Shown: positions 24,817-33,293 of the stretch, piece by piece
Numbering within the stretch: the stretch's first letter is position 1
How the letters are laid out: each line of letters opens with the position of its first letter
NCBI RefSeq assembly: GCF_030499535.1
Contig: NZ_JASTLB010000001.1
Location: 4,030,001 to 4,094,000 of the forward strand
From: Streptomyces sp. TG1A-8
Lineage (GTDB): Bacteria > Actinomycetota > Actinomycetes > Streptomycetales > Streptomycetaceae
Direction: 5' to 3'
Length of the DNA: 64,000 nucleotides
Position numbers and translations under genes: made by a program
Notes under the pieces: model-generated
Seen by the model: only the letters and a program-made list of their open reading frames with translations
Databases searched by the model: none
Told to the model about the DNA's origin: nothing

Positions 24817-25262
24817 AGGCCCTTGGCCGGCTTGGCGCCCATCTGGACCGACACCGTGTTGGTGGTGCCCTGAGTGCCGTACTGCGCGTTGAAGAACGCG
24901 CTGCCCGGGATCGTGGTGTACGTCTTCTTGTAGGTGTCGGTGAACTGGCGGCCGTTCACCAGGATGATCCAGCCGTTGTCCGCGATCTTCGGGTCGACGC
25001 CGAAGCGGACCGTTTCATCGGTGTCCACCGTGATCGACTTGACGTCGTCGGTGTCCTTGGCGCACTTCTCCAGCGACTGGGCGCCCAGCGCCTTGTCGTC
25101 GTTGTAGCAGAGCGCCTCGGCGTTGACCGAGCTTCGGCCCACGGTGATCGTCGCGACGGGCGTCGGCTTGTCGCAGGCGGACAGGACGAGCAGTCCGGCG
25201 GAAACGGCGCCGGCGGCGGCGACGGCGCGGCGGCGTCGCACAGCGGATTGCAGCGTGGTCAT
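24786..25262 (-). CDS. DUF2771-type lipoprotein
   Basis: 158-residue exported lipoprotein. The signal sequence is RRRRAVAAAGAVSAGLLVLS followed by the lipobox LSAC, giving a lipidated Cys30. The mature part is beta-rich with two further Cys (LCYNDDKALG and EKCAKD) that may form a disulfide, and ends WTFKLKKAS. Its position beside mqnB and its pattern fit DUF2771 proteins of Streptomyces; function unknown. TAGCCT (25269-25274) stands 6 nt before the ATG, so it is probably leaderless, and mqnB-mqnD may be read from this promoter since the genes overlap. Confidence 0.85.
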   Translation of the reverse strand: MTTLQSAVRRRRAVAAAGAVSAGLLVLSACDKPTPVATITVGRSSVNAEALCYNDDKALGAQSLEKCAKDTDDVKSITVDTDETVRFGVDPKIADNGWIILVNGRQFTDTYKKTYTTIPGSAFFNAQYGTQGTTNTVSVQMGAKPAKGLWTFKLKKAS

Positions 25263-25324
25263 GGCCGAAGGCTATCGGGCACCCCGTGCCGTCCGCCCAC
25301 GTGGGGTGCGGCGTGCCCGGTTCG

Positions 25325-26731
25325 TTACGCCACGCGCGCCCGCGGCCTGCCGCCGTGCCGGGCGGAGGCGAGCAGCCCGCGCACCGTGCCGAGCCAGCCC
25401 ACGGCCACGAAGGAGGCCGCCACGGCCAGCCCCAGGGTGCCGTTGAGCGGCATCACGATGCCGACGGCGCCGCCGAACACCCACGCCACCTGCAGCAGCG
25501 TCTCGGACCGCGCGAACGCGGAGGTGCGCACCAGTTCCGGCACGTCCCGCTGGATCAGCGCGTCCAGGGACAGTTTGGCCAGCGCCTGCGCGAACCCGGC
25601 GACCGCGGCCAGGCAGGCCACCAGGAAGGCCCCGAACAACAGGGCGGCCACGACCGCCGCGCCCAGCGCCACCGCGACCACGGTCACGATGATGATCTCC
25701 GGCGCCTTCGACTTCAGCCACGCCCCGACGGCCGTGCCGAGCGCGTTCCCGGCGCCCGCCGCCACGCCCACTACGCCCAGCGACACGGCCGCGCTCTCCC
25801 CGGTCAGCGGGTGCTCGCGCAGCAGGAACGCCAGGAAGAAGATCAGGAAACCCGACAGGCAGCGCAGCGCGGCGTTGGCGCCCAGGGCGTGCGTGACGGC
25901 GGGCCCGACCGTCCGCAGCCCCGGCCGCCTGGTCTGCTGCGCCTTGCGGCGCAACCCGTGCACGTGCTCTTCGTCGGCCGCGAGCAGCGCCACGTCCTCG
26001 CCCTTGGCGGAGTCCACCTTGGGCGGCAGCGAGAACGACAGGAACGTCCCCCCGGCGAAGATCACGAAGGAGCCGTACAACGGCCAGGGATCCCCGAGCG
26101 CGTGCAGGGCCGCCCCGATCGGCGCGGCCACACCGGTGGCCAGCAGCCCGGCGAGGGTGACCCGGGAGTTGGCCTTCACCAGGGAGAACCCGGGCGGCAG
26201 CAGCCGGGGCACGACGGCACTGCGGACCACCCCGTAGGCCTTCGACGCCACCAGCACCCCGAGCGCCGCCGGGTACAGCTCCAGGCTCCCGCTCGCGACG
26301 GCCCCCGAGATGATCAGCGCGAGCAGCGCACGCGCCAGCATGGCCCCGGCCATGGCGGCCCGGCGGCCGTGCGGCAGCCGGTCGAGCAGCGGCCCGATCA
26401 CGGGGGCGAGGACGGTGAAGGGCGCCATGGTGATGGCGAGGTACAGGGCCACCCGCCCGCGAGCCTCGTCGGTGGGCACGGAGAAGAACACCGTGGACGC
26501 CAGCGCCACGGTGATCATGACGTCTCCCGCGCCGTTGACCGCGTGCAGTTCGATCAGCTTGCCCAGCCCCGACTCGCCCGCCCCGTGGGCGTGCGTGGCC
26601 CTGCGGATGCCGCGCGCGGTACCGGTCACCGGGAAGTGCAGGGCACGCCCGACCGCGCGGACGGTACCGCCGACCCGGCCCGAACCGCCACCCCGAACGC
26701 TTCCCCTGCCCGCGGTTGCCACGTCGTTCAT
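25325..26731 (-). CDS. MFS transporter
   Basis: 468-residue major facilitator superfamily protein with about 12 hydrophobic helices after a basic 60-residue cytoplasmic N-terminus. The loop between helices 2 and 3 reads GPLLDRLPHGRRAAMAGA, the MFS motif A variant. A charged central loop (VDSAKGEDVALLAADEEHVH) divides the halves. The substrate cannot be told; an efflux role is the usual guess. The ATG at 26731 has a weak GGGGCAC upstream and -10-like CACTAT about 20 nt away. It diverges from the DUF3027 gene across a 368-bp region. Confidence 0.85.
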   Translation of the reverse strand: MNDVATAGRGSVRGGGSGRVGGTVRAVGRALHFPVTGTARGIRRATHAHGAGESGLGKLIELHAVNGAGDVMITVALASTVFFSVPTDEARGRVALYLAITMAPFTVLAPVIGPLLDRLPHGRRAAMAGAMLARALLALIISGAVASGSLELYPAALGVLVASKAYGVVRSAVVPRLLPPGFSLVKANSRVTLAGLLATGVAAPIGAALHALGDPWPLYGSFVIFAGGTFLSFSLPPKVDSAKGEDVALLAADEEHVHGLRRKAQQTRRPGLRTVGPAVTHALGANAALRCLSGFLIFFLAFLLREHPLTGESAAVSLGVVGVAAGAGNALGTAVGAWLKSKAPEIIIVTVVAVALGAAVVAALLFGAFLVACLAAVAGFAQALAKLSLDALIQRDVPELVRTSAFARSETLLQVAWVFGGAVGIVMPLNGTLGLAVAASFVAVGWLGTVRGLLASARHGGRPRARVA

Positions 26732-27099
26732 AGTGCCCCGAGACCCCGCCCGATAGTGCGGTTTGAACCCGAGCGAGTCGGGACGGCGCGCTCGGGCCGG
26801 TTCCCCGGGGTCCCTCCGCCCGTCCGCCGCGCCCGTCGGCCGGGGCCGTCCGCCGGGCGCGTCCCGCCCGCCGGGTCCCGGTGGCCGGACGGGAAACCCC
26901 GCCGTGCGGCGGCGGACTGTCCCCGACCACCGGCGACGGGGTAGCGTGCGTGTCTCAGCCATAACGCAGAATGGATGGCAGAGGTGCGCCCGAGCGCGAT
27001 CGGACGCGGACGTCGATGCGGTCCCCAGGTCCGCTCCGCCCGCTTCACCGCCGGAGGCAGCCGCACTCGTTGAGACGGCGTAGGAGAGAAGCGATACCT
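26732..27099. other. Intergenic region between divergent MFS and DUF3027 genes
   Basis: 368 bp without a convincing gene; the possible frames here are low-complexity Pro/Arg shadows. It holds an 8-bp inverted repeat CCCGAGCG (26768-26775) / CGCTCGGG (26789-26796) near the MFS side and a possible rightward -10 TAGCGT near 26942. No riboswitch or RNA gene recognised. Confidence 0.4.
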
Positions 27100-28026
27100 G
27101 TGAGCGCAGCGACAACGCGAAGCCGCACCCCCGACCGCCTGTGCGCCGAGGCCGTGGACCTCGCCCGCGCCGCAGCCGAGGAAGCCGCGGCGCCCGGCGT
27201 GGTCGGCGAGCACGTCGGCACGGTGTCCGAGGGCGACCGCGTTGTCACGCACTTCTTCGAGTGCAAGGAACCGGGCTACCGCGGCTGGCGCTGGGCCGCG
27301 ACGGTGGCCCGGGCCTCCCGCGCCAAGGTCGTCACGCTGGACGAGGTGGTCCTGCTCCCCGGACCCGACGCCCTCCTCGCCCCCGAGTGGGTGCCGTGGA
27401 GCGAGCGGCTGCGCCCCGGCGACATGGGCCCCGGCGACCTGCTGCCCACCGACCAGGAGGACCTGCGCCTGGAGCCCGGCTTCCTCGGCGAGGACGAGCC
27501 GCTGCCCAGCTCCCCGGTCTCGGAGGAGATGGCGGAGCTGGCGGAGGCGGAGGACGCGGACGTCACCCCGGCCGCTCCCGCGAAGCTGCCGGCCGTCCCC
27601 ACCCGCGGTTCGATCGCCGCGGTGGCCGAAGAGCTGGGCATGCGCCGGGCCCGCGTGCTGTCCCGCTACGGCCTGCACATCGCCGCGGACCGCTGGGAGG
27701 AGGCGTTCGGCCCCAAGACCCCCATGGCCCAGGCGGCTCCCGCGCCCTGCGTCAGCTGCGGTTTCCTGCTGCGCATGGGCGGTTCCCTCGGGCAGGCCTT
27801 CGGCGTGTGCGCGAACGAGTTCTCCCCGGCCGACGGCCGCGTGGTGTCCCTGGCGTACGGCTGCGGCGGTCACTCGGAGGCGGCGGTCATGCCCAAGCCG
27901 CCCCAGCCGGCCCGGCCGGTCGTCGACGAGACCCGGGTCGACCCCTTCCCCCTCCGCCCGGCCCGCGGCTCGGGCTCGGTCCCGGAGACCGGCGACGACG
28001 AGACGGCGGAGCTGGGCCACTCGTAG
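27100..28026 (+). CDS. DUF3027 domain-containing protein
   Basis: 308-residue conserved actinobacterial protein of unknown function. The DUF3027 core is clear: a Cys/Trp-rich N-terminal block (THFFECKEPGYRGWRWAATV, about 47-66), the acidic proline stretch after LPTDQEDLRLEPGF, and the C-terminal Cys motif CVSCGFLLRMGGSLGQAFG with CANEFSPADGRVV and YGCGGHSEA. The spaced cysteines and histidine suggest a metal site. GTG 27100 has AGGAG 13 nt upstream (27082-27086). It is convergent with a small zinc-ribbon gene 10 bp downstream, and divergent from the MFS gene. Confidence 0.9.
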   Translation: MSAATTRSRTPDRLCAEAVDLARAAAEEAAAPGVVGEHVGTVSEGDRVVTHFFECKEPGYRGWRWAATVARASRAKVVTLDEVVLLPGPDALLAPEWVPWSERLRPGDMGPGDLLPTDQEDLRLEPGFLGEDEPLPSSPVSEEMAELAEAEDADVTPAAPAKLPAVPTRGSIAAVAEELGMRRARVLSRYGLHIAADRWEEAFGPKTPMAQAAPAPCVSCGFLLRMGGSLGQAFGVCANEFSPADGRVVSLAYGCGGHSEAAVMPKPPQPARPVVDETRVDPFPLRPARGSGSVPETGDDETAELGHS

Positions 28027-28036
28027 GACGGCGGTC

Positions 28037-28384
28037 CTACGCGCAGGGCGGCACCCCACCGGTGGGGACCGTCCACTCCGCGGGGGTGACGTCCCGGCCG
28101 TGGACGAAGTCCCCCGACGAGGCCGCCACGGGAGCGGACCGGCAGTCACGGCACGTCCCCGGGGCCGCGGAGCGGAAGGCCCTGTCGCAGCCCTCGCAGG
28201 TCCGGAGGGGGTGCCGGACCGGTGGCGGGGGTGCCGGGGCGCGGCGAGGGGAGCAGCGGGGCGGCCCGGTGGCCAGGCGGTGGGCGAGGAGGGCCGCCGG
28301 ACGGCACAGCGGTTCCTCCGGCAGACCGGGGGTCAGCGCGTGCCGCACGCCCTCGGCTCTCACCTCCCGCTTGCCGATGTTCAC
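28037..28384 (-). CDS. Hypothetical small zinc-ribbon-like protein
   Basis: 115 residues, not recognised. A CxxC pair (CEGCDRAF) and a second pair 11 residues later (CRDC) form a plausible zinc ribbon at about residues 70-88; RHPLRTCEGCDRAFRS is the most gene-like part. The N-terminal half is helical (VRAEGVRHALTPGLPEEPLC) and the tail is PTGGVPPCA. GTG 28384 is tentative, without a clear Shine-Dalgarno or -10. It lies between DUF3027 (convergent) and a decayed regulator. Base use is less extreme upstream of its start, which marks the junction with the decayed DNA. Confidence 0.5.
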   Translation of the reverse strand: MNIGKREVRAEGVRHALTPGLPEEPLCRPAALLAHRLATGPPRCSPRRAPAPPPPVRHPLRTCEGCDRAFRSAAPGTCRDCRSAPVAASSGDFVHGRDVTPAEWTVPTGGVPPCA

Positions 28385-28390
28385 CCGGGC

Positions 28391-28827
28391 GGGTGCGTCC
28401 TGCGTACACCGATGACGAGATCGAGCGATACATCGCAGCGCGCGTGGCCCGCACATCCGTCTCCGACCGCGATCCGGCGCCTGAGATCGGTTTCGTACTC
28501 GAAGAGTGGACGCTGCGACGCCCCTTGGGAGGTCGGATGGTGCCGCGTCGGCACCCTGAACACCTTCCGACGTCAGCGCGGTCGCGGAACGTCGACCTTC
28601 AGGTGATGCCGATGGACCGTGAGGAGCACGCCGGGGTGGACGGGAGCATCGAGGTGCTGAAGTTCACCGATGGAACAGCGGTCGGGCGTTCGCCCGCGGT
28701 GGCCAACGGTCGGCCGGTCGATGGACCCCGGCAACTCCGTATCCTCGGGCTCCGGTACGGAATCATCCGGGCCCAGGCGCTCACCACGGGAGTCGACGTG
28801 CTTCATCGAGCAACTGCTGAGGGCAGC
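28391..28827 (+). pseudogene. Decayed XRE/DUF5753 regulator (5' deletion and frameshift)
   Basis: The translation reads like the C-terminal DUF5753 half of streptomycete XRE regulators: YTDDEIERYIAARVART, RDPAPEIGFVLEEWTLRRPL, NVDLQVMPMDREEHAGVDGS and LRYGIIRAQALT. The N-terminal helix-turn-helix is wholly missing upstream. After ALT (about 28783) the family sequence continues in another frame as RESTCFIEQLLRAAR, consistent with a net frame change of a couple of bases. The DUF397 gene that normally follows such regulators begins at 28831. I infer a former XRE-DUF397 pair whose regulator has been lost; the DNA is slightly less GC-rich than its neighbours. Confidence 0.7.
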
Positions 28828-28830
28828 ACG

Positions 28831-29001
28831 ATGTGGTTCAAGAGCAGCTACGGCAGCGGCAGCGGGGGCGACTCCCGCGTGGAGGTCGCCCCCACCCCCG
28901 GGACCATCCACATCCGCGGCTCCAAGCGGACCGACGGTCCCCTCCTCGCGGTCACCCCCTCCGCCTGGACGGACTTCGTGTCGTACGCCTTTGCGCGCTG
29001 A
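28831..29001 (+). CDS. DUF397 domain-containing protein
   Basis: 56 residues of the DUF397 family, typical length. It starts MWFKSSYGSGSGGDSRVEVA, close to the family pattern WxKSSYSxxxGxxCVEVA, then GTIHIRGSKRTDGPLLAVTP and ends with SAWTDFVSYA. The family Cys is replaced by Ser (GGDSRVEVA). In Streptomyces these genes follow XRE/DUF5753 regulators and resemble small toxin-antitoxin-like partners (BldB-related Scr1-Scr2 type), with no proven role for most. Here the partner regulator is a pseudogene, so this copy is an orphan. No clear ribosome site is seen; it was probably coupled to the regulator. Confidence 0.8.
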   Translation: MWFKSSYGSGSGGDSRVEVAPTPGTIHIRGSKRTDGPLLAVTPSAWTDFVSYAFAR

Positions 29002-29082
29002 GCCCGCCCGCACTCCGCCGGGGGCGACGGCACCCCTCGTGCGGGCGGTACCTTCGTCCTCACGTCGATGAGGAGTGTGAAC

Positions 29083-32000
29083 GTGAGCAAGTACGTGCGT
29101 CCGGCGGCCGAGGGTGCCGACCCGTTCGGGACGGCCCGTCTGCGCCGCGGTGTCCTCGACGCGTGGGCCACCAGCCCCGCCCGGTTCCGCGAGGACGCCA
29201 ACGCCGAGGAGGACCTCGTCCTCGGCGGTTACCGCGACCGGCTCGTGGTCGAGCTGGCCCAGAACGCCGCCGACGCCGCCGCCCGCGCGGGGGTGCCGGG
29301 CCGGCTCCGGCTCACCCTGCGCGACGGCGTCCTGGCCGCCGCGAACACCGGCGCCCCGCTGGACGCGGCCGGAGTCGAGTCGCTGTCCACCCTCAGGGCC
29401 TCCGCGAAGCGGGACGCCCACGACACGCCCAGCGCGGTCGGCCGGTTCGGCGTCGGCTTCGCCGCCGTGCTCTCCGTCAGCGACGAGCCCGCCGTCACCG
29501 GCCGGCACGGCGGGGTCCGCTGGTCCCTGGCCGAGGCGCGCGGGCTGGCCGCCGACACCGCCCGGCACAGCCCCGGCCTCGGCGACGAGATCCGGCGCCG
29601 CGACGGGCACGTGCCGCTGCTCCGCCTGCCCTTCGCCGCCGAGGGCTCCGCCCCCGACCCCTACGACACCGTCGTCATCCTGCCCCTGCGGGACACCGCC
29701 GCCACCGACCTCGCCGAGCGGCTCCTGCACGCCGTCGACGACGCCCTGCTCCTCGCCCTGCCCGGGCTGGAGGAAGTGGTGGTCGAGATCGGCGACCAGG
29801 CGCCGCGCACGCTGGGCCGCCGCACCGAGGGCGCCGTCACCGTCGTGACGGACACGCGGGACGGGACCACCCGCTGGCGCACCGTGTCCGCGCACGGCCC
29901 GCTCACCCCCGACCTGCTCGCCGACCGCCCGGTGGAGGAGCGCCTGCGCCCGCACTGGTCGGTGACCTGGGCCGTGCCGGCGGACGCCGGGGGCCGTCCG
30001 GTGCGCCCGCGGACCACCCCCGTCCTCCACGCCCCCACCCCCAGTGACGAGCCCCTCGGCTTCCCCGCCCTGCTCATCGCGTCCTTCCCGCTGGACACCA
30101 CCCGCCGCCACGCGGCCCCCGGCCCGCTGACCGACTTCCTGGTGCAGCGCGCGGCCGACGCCTACGCCGAACTGCTCGCCGGCTGGCGCCCGGTCACCGA
30201 GGGCGTCATCGACCTCGTCCCCGGCCCGCTGGGCGGGGGCGAGCTGGACGGCGCCCTGCGCCGGGCCGTCCTGGAGCGGCTGCCGCGCACCGCGTTCCTG
30301 CCGCCGGCCGTGGAGGCCGAGGACGACGACGGGCTCCCGGAGGTCCTGCGGCCCCGGGACGCCGAGGTCGTCGAGGGCGCGGGGGCGGACACCGTACGGG
30401 TGCTGGCCGAGGTGCTGCCGACCCTGCTCCCCGCCGGTCTCGAACGCCGCGCCGAGCTGCGCACGCTGGGTGTCGCCCGGCTGCCGCTCGCGGACGCCGT
30501 CGACCGGCTCGCCGGGCTGGAGAAGGCCCCCGACTGGTGGCGGCGGCTCTACGACAGCCTCGCCGGGATCGACCCCGACCGGCTCTCCGGCCTGCCCGTG
30601 CCGCTGGCCGACGGCCGGACCGCCATCGGTCCCCGCCAGGTCCTGCTCCCCACCCCGGACGCCGCGTCCCTCGACCCGGACGTGCTCGGCCGGCTCGGGC
30701 TGAAGGTCGCCCACGAGGACGCCGCGCACCCGCTGCTGGAGAAGCTGGGCGCGCTGCCCGCGACCCCGCGCGCCGTGCTGACCACCCCGCAGGTGCGGGC
30801 CGCCGTGGCCGCCTCCCTGGACGACGGGGGCGGCGCCCTGTGGGAGGAGGACGCCCCGGACGCCGAGGAGCTGGCCGACACCGTCCTCGCCCTGGTCCGG
30901 GACGCCGGTCTGGACCCCGGCGACGAACCCTGGCTGGGCGCCCTCGCATTGCCCGACGAGGACGGCGAACTCGCCCCGGCGGGCGAACTCGTCTTCCCCG
31001 GGAGCCCGTTCGCCCGCGTGCTCCGCGAAGGCGAACTGGCGGCCGTCGACGCGGAGGTGGCGCGCAAGTGGGGTGAGCAGCCGCTGACGGCCTGCGGCGT
31101 CCTCGCCGACTTCGCGCTCGTGCGCGCCACCGACGTCGTCCTGGACCCGGACGAACTGGAGCCCCGCGAGGGCGACTTCGCCGAGCCGGACGACGCCGGA
31201 CTGCTCGACGCCGTGGACGTGTGGTGCGAGGACGTCCTCGACCGCTTCCCCGACAGCCCCGTGCCCCCGGTCGCCACCGAACTCGTCGCCGTGCGCGACC
31301 TGGACCTGGTGGACGACGACCACTGGCCCGAGGCCCTCGCCCTGCTCGCCCGCCCGCCGCTGCGCGACGCCCTCACCCAGCCGGTGCGCGTCCTGCTGCC
31401 CGACGGCACCCACGAGGTCGTACGGCCGTACACCGCCTGGTGGCTGCGCGGGCACCCGGTCCTGGACGGCCGCCGCCCGGCCGGTCTGCTCGCCTCCGGC
31501 GGCGACCCGCTGCTGCGCGGCCTGTACGACGAGGCCGACGCCACCGGCTTCGAGGACGAGCAGGTGCTGCGCGCACTGGGCGTGCGCACCTCCGTGGCCG
31601 CCCTGCTGGACGAGCCGGGCGGCGCCGCCGAACTGCTGGACCGCCTGGCCGACCCCGGCCGCCGCGTCACCCCCGCCCAACTGCACGGCCTCTACGGCGC
31701 GCTGGCCGACCTCGACCCCGAGCAGGTGACCCTCCCGGAGGAGCTGCGGGCGGTGGTCGACGGCCGGGTGGAGGTCGTGGACGCCGCCGAGGCGGTGGTG
31801 GTCGACTCCCCGGACCTCCTGCCCTTCACCTCGGGCGTCCCGCTCCTGCCCGTGCGCCCGGCCCGCGCGGCGGAACTGGCGGAGCTGTTCCAGGTCCGCC
31901 GCCTGAGCGACTCGGTCACCGGCGAGGTGCACTCCGCGGGCACCGAACACGAGGTACCGGACCCGGTGCGGGTGCTGCTCGGCCCCCGCACCCCGGGCAC

Positions 32001-32211
32001 GTACGTCGAACACGGGGAACTCGTCGTGGACGGCGTGGACGTCGACTGGCGGCTCACCGTCGACGGCGTCCTGCACGCGGCCACCCTGGAAGGCGTCGCG
32101 GCGGGCCTGGCCTGGGCGGCCGGCCAGTGGCCCCGCCGCTTCGAGGTCGCCGCGCTCCTGGAGGACCCGTCCCGCACGGAGGAACTGGCCCGGGACCGCT
32201 GGTTCGACTGA
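29083..32211 (+). CDS. Sacsin-like GHKL ATPase (large Hsp90-type ATP-binding protein)
   Basis: 1042 residues. The N-terminal 250 form a sacsin/Hsp90-type GHKL ATPase: N-box ELAQNAADAA (Asn61), a G1-like DGVLAAANTG (81-90) and GRFGVGFAAVLSVSD (120-134). The remaining 790 residues are Asp/Glu/Leu-rich with no second domain recognised, including a WW pair (TAWWLRGHPVLDG) and repeated LPDG/PLADG turns. GTG 29083 is chosen because AGGAG (29071-29075) sits 7 nt upstream; ATG 29068 is inside that ribosome site. Role unknown: chaperone or a regulatory or defence ATPase. It stands alone behind the orphan DUF397 gene and is not followed by any nuclease or helicase. Confidence 0.85.
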   Translation: MSKYVRPAAEGADPFGTARLRRGVLDAWATSPARFREDANAEEDLVLGGYRDRLVVELAQNAADAAARAGVPGRLRLTLRDGVLAAANTGAPLDAAGVESLSTLRASAKRDAHDTPSAVGRFGVGFAAVLSVSDEPAVTGRHGGVRWSLAEARGLAADTARHSPGLGDEIRRRDGHVPLLRLPFAAEGSAPDPYDTVVILPLRDTAATDLAERLLHAVDDALLLALPGLEEVVVEIGDQAPRTLGRRTEGAVTVVTDTRDGTTRWRTVSAHGPLTPDLLADRPVEERLRPHWSVTWAVPADAGGRPVRPRTTPVLHAPTPSDEPLGFPALLIASFPLDTTRRHAAPGPLTDFLVQRAADAYAELLAGWRPVTEGVIDLVPGPLGGGELDGALRRAVLERLPRTAFLPPAVEAEDDDGLPEVLRPRDAEVVEGAGADTVRVLAEVLPTLLPAGLERRAELRTLGVARLPLADAVDRLAGLEKAPDWWRRLYDSLAGIDPDRLSGLPVPLADGRTAIGPRQVLLPTPDAASLDPDVLGRLGLKVAHEDAAHPLLEKLGALPATPRAVLTTPQVRAAVAASLDDGGGALWEEDAPDAEELADTVLALVRDAGLDPGDEPWLGALALPDEDGELAPAGELVFPGSPFARVLREGELAAVDAEVARKWGEQPLTACGVLADFALVRATDVVLDPDELEPREGDFAEPDDAGLLDAVDVWCEDVLDRFPDSPVPPVATELVAVRDLDLVDDDHWPEALALLARPPLRDALTQPVRVLLPDGTHEVVRPYTAWWLRGHPVLDGRRPAGLLASGGDPLLRGLYDEADATGFEDEQVLRALGVRTSVAALLDEPGGAAELLDRLADPGRRVTPAQLHGLYGALADLDPEQVTLPEELRAVVDGRVEVVDAAEAVVVDSPDLLPFTSGVPLLPVRPARAAELAELFQVRRLSDSVTGEVHSAGTEHEVPDPVRVLLGPRTPGTYVEHGELVVDGVDVDWRLTVDGVLHAATLEGVAAGLAWAAGQWPRRFEVAALLEDPSRTEELARDRWFD

Positions 32212-32221
32212 GGGGGCCACC

Positions 32222-32242
32222 GGAAGTTTTCACAGAACTTCC
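32222..32242. repeat. Perfect inverted repeat after the sacsin-like gene
   Basis: GGAAGTT (32222-32228), a 7-nt loop and AACTTCC (32236-32242) begin 10 bp after the stop. It could be a weak terminator for the upstream gene or an operator for the secreted-protein gene. Confidence 0.55.
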
Positions 32243-32251
32243 AGATGTCGT

Positions 32252-32278
32252 ACAACCGTTTCCCTGTGTGGCGGGTCT
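32252..32278 (+). promoter_or_regulatory. Candidate ECF-sigma-type promoter of the secreted-protein gene
   Basis: ACAACC (32252-32257), a 17-nt spacer and GTCT (32275-32278) look like an AACC-N16/17-GTC promoter used by several extracytoplasmic-function sigma factors. The leader to the ATG at 32349 would be about 65 nt. The sigma factor is unknown. Confidence 0.35.
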
Positions 32279-32348
32279 GATCACATCGAGTCGCCTGACT
32301 CACGATCACTTGGACCCCGTGTCCACCTTTCTCCACACAGGGGAACGC

Positions 32349-33224
32349 ATGCGCATACGTGCCACCGTGGCCGCCGTCACCGGCGCCCTGGCCCTCTCCG
32401 CCTTCGCCGTCCCGGCCGCGCAGGCCGCCGACGCCGGTTCGGCCTACCGCTCCGACGCCGCGAGGACCGTCTCGCACTCCGCGTCCGGCAAGACCGCCTT
32501 CACGGCCACCACCGCGGACGACGACCTGGGCGTCACCTTCTCGAACTTCAAGATCGCCGCCGCGATCAAGGTCGGTACGACCAACCACGTCTCCACCACG
32601 GTCACCTACACGATGACCCACGGGGCCGACTACGTCCTCGGCTCCGACGACTTCGCCAACGGCCCCTTCCTCTACAAGGGCTCCTCGTCCGACACCGCGG
32701 ACAACATGCTGTTCGGCGACGCCCCGGCCGACTGCACCGCCACCTCGGCGACGACGGCCAGCTGCAAGGGCCTCATCGACGTCTACCCCGGTGACGACGA
32801 GCTGCTGAACTCCGACGCCGGCACCTGGTCGGCCGGTGCGCTCGCGCTCCAGTACAGCACCGGCGACGGGTCCGTCCAGGACGGCCTGGGCAAGACCAAC
32901 GTCCAGCGCTACTCCAAGCTGACGGTCAACGCCGCGCCGGAGCCGGTGAAGAAGGGCAAGACCGTCACGGTCACCGGCAAGCTCTCCCGCGCCAACTGGG
33001 AGGACCACGCGTACCACGGCTACACCGGCCAGTCGGTGAAGCTCCAGTACCGCGCGAAGAGCTCCAGCACCTACACCACGCTGAAGACCGTCAAGACGGA
33101 CTCCACGGGCAACCTGAAGACGACGACCACCGCGACGGCCGACGGCTACTACCGCTTCTCCTTCGCGGGCACCACGACCACCCCGTCGGTCAGCGCCGCG
33201 GGCGACTACGTCGACGTGCAGTAG
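32349..33224 (+). CDS. Secreted protein with C-terminal Ig-like domain
   Basis: 291 residues. A Sec signal peptide (MRIRATVAAVTGALALSAFA, cleavage near AQA-AD at residue 26-27) is followed by a beta-rich domain with one Cys pair (ADCTATSATTASCKG, about 136-150) and a C-terminal module from about residue 195: KKGKTVTVTGKLSRANWEDH, then GYTGQSVKLQYRAK and DGYYRFSFAGTTTTP. That module recurs in many streptomycete secreted proteins and looks like an Ig-type fold. AGGGGAA precedes the ATG. The protein is Thr/Ser-rich with acidic loops; calcium binding is conceivable but not shown. Cell-wall or extracellular location expected. Confidence 0.85.
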   Translation: MRIRATVAAVTGALALSAFAVPAAQAADAGSAYRSDAARTVSHSASGKTAFTATTADDDLGVTFSNFKIAAAIKVGTTNHVSTTVTYTMTHGADYVLGSDDFANGPFLYKGSSSDTADNMLFGDAPADCTATSATTASCKGLIDVYPGDDELLNSDAGTWSAGALALQYSTGDGSVQDGLGKTNVQRYSKLTVNAAPEPVKKGKTVTVTGKLSRANWEDHAYHGYTGQSVKLQYRAKSSSTYTTLKTVKTDSTGNLKTTTTATADGYYRFSFAGTTTTPSVSAAGDYVDVQ

Positions 33225-33239
33225 GCACCACCACCTTCG

Positions 33240-33277
33240 TTCCGGCCCCGGCAGCGCCCGCGCTGCCGGGGCCGGAA
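33240..33277. terminator. Bidirectional terminator between convergent genes
   Basis: A perfect 17-bp stem, TTCCGGCCCCGGCAGCG (33240-33256) with its complement (33261-33277), and a 4-nt loop, lies between the secreted-protein gene and the P-type ATPase gene. T-rich bases follow on the plus strand. Confidence 0.85.
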
Positions 33278-33293
33278 CGTTTCCCCCGCCGGC

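Noticed and set aside
28027..29082. Mobile element or integration site at the decayed XRE/DUF397 locus
   Set aside because: No integrase, transposase, tRNA gene or flanking direct repeats are visible; simple gene decay explains the data.
28573..32220. A 1215-codon open frame on the minus strand across the sacsin-like gene
   Set aside because: It is the antisense shadow of the GC-rich plus-strand gene; its translation is low-complexity Gly/Val/Asp/Arg sequence without motifs, whereas the plus strand has GHKL ATPase motifs.
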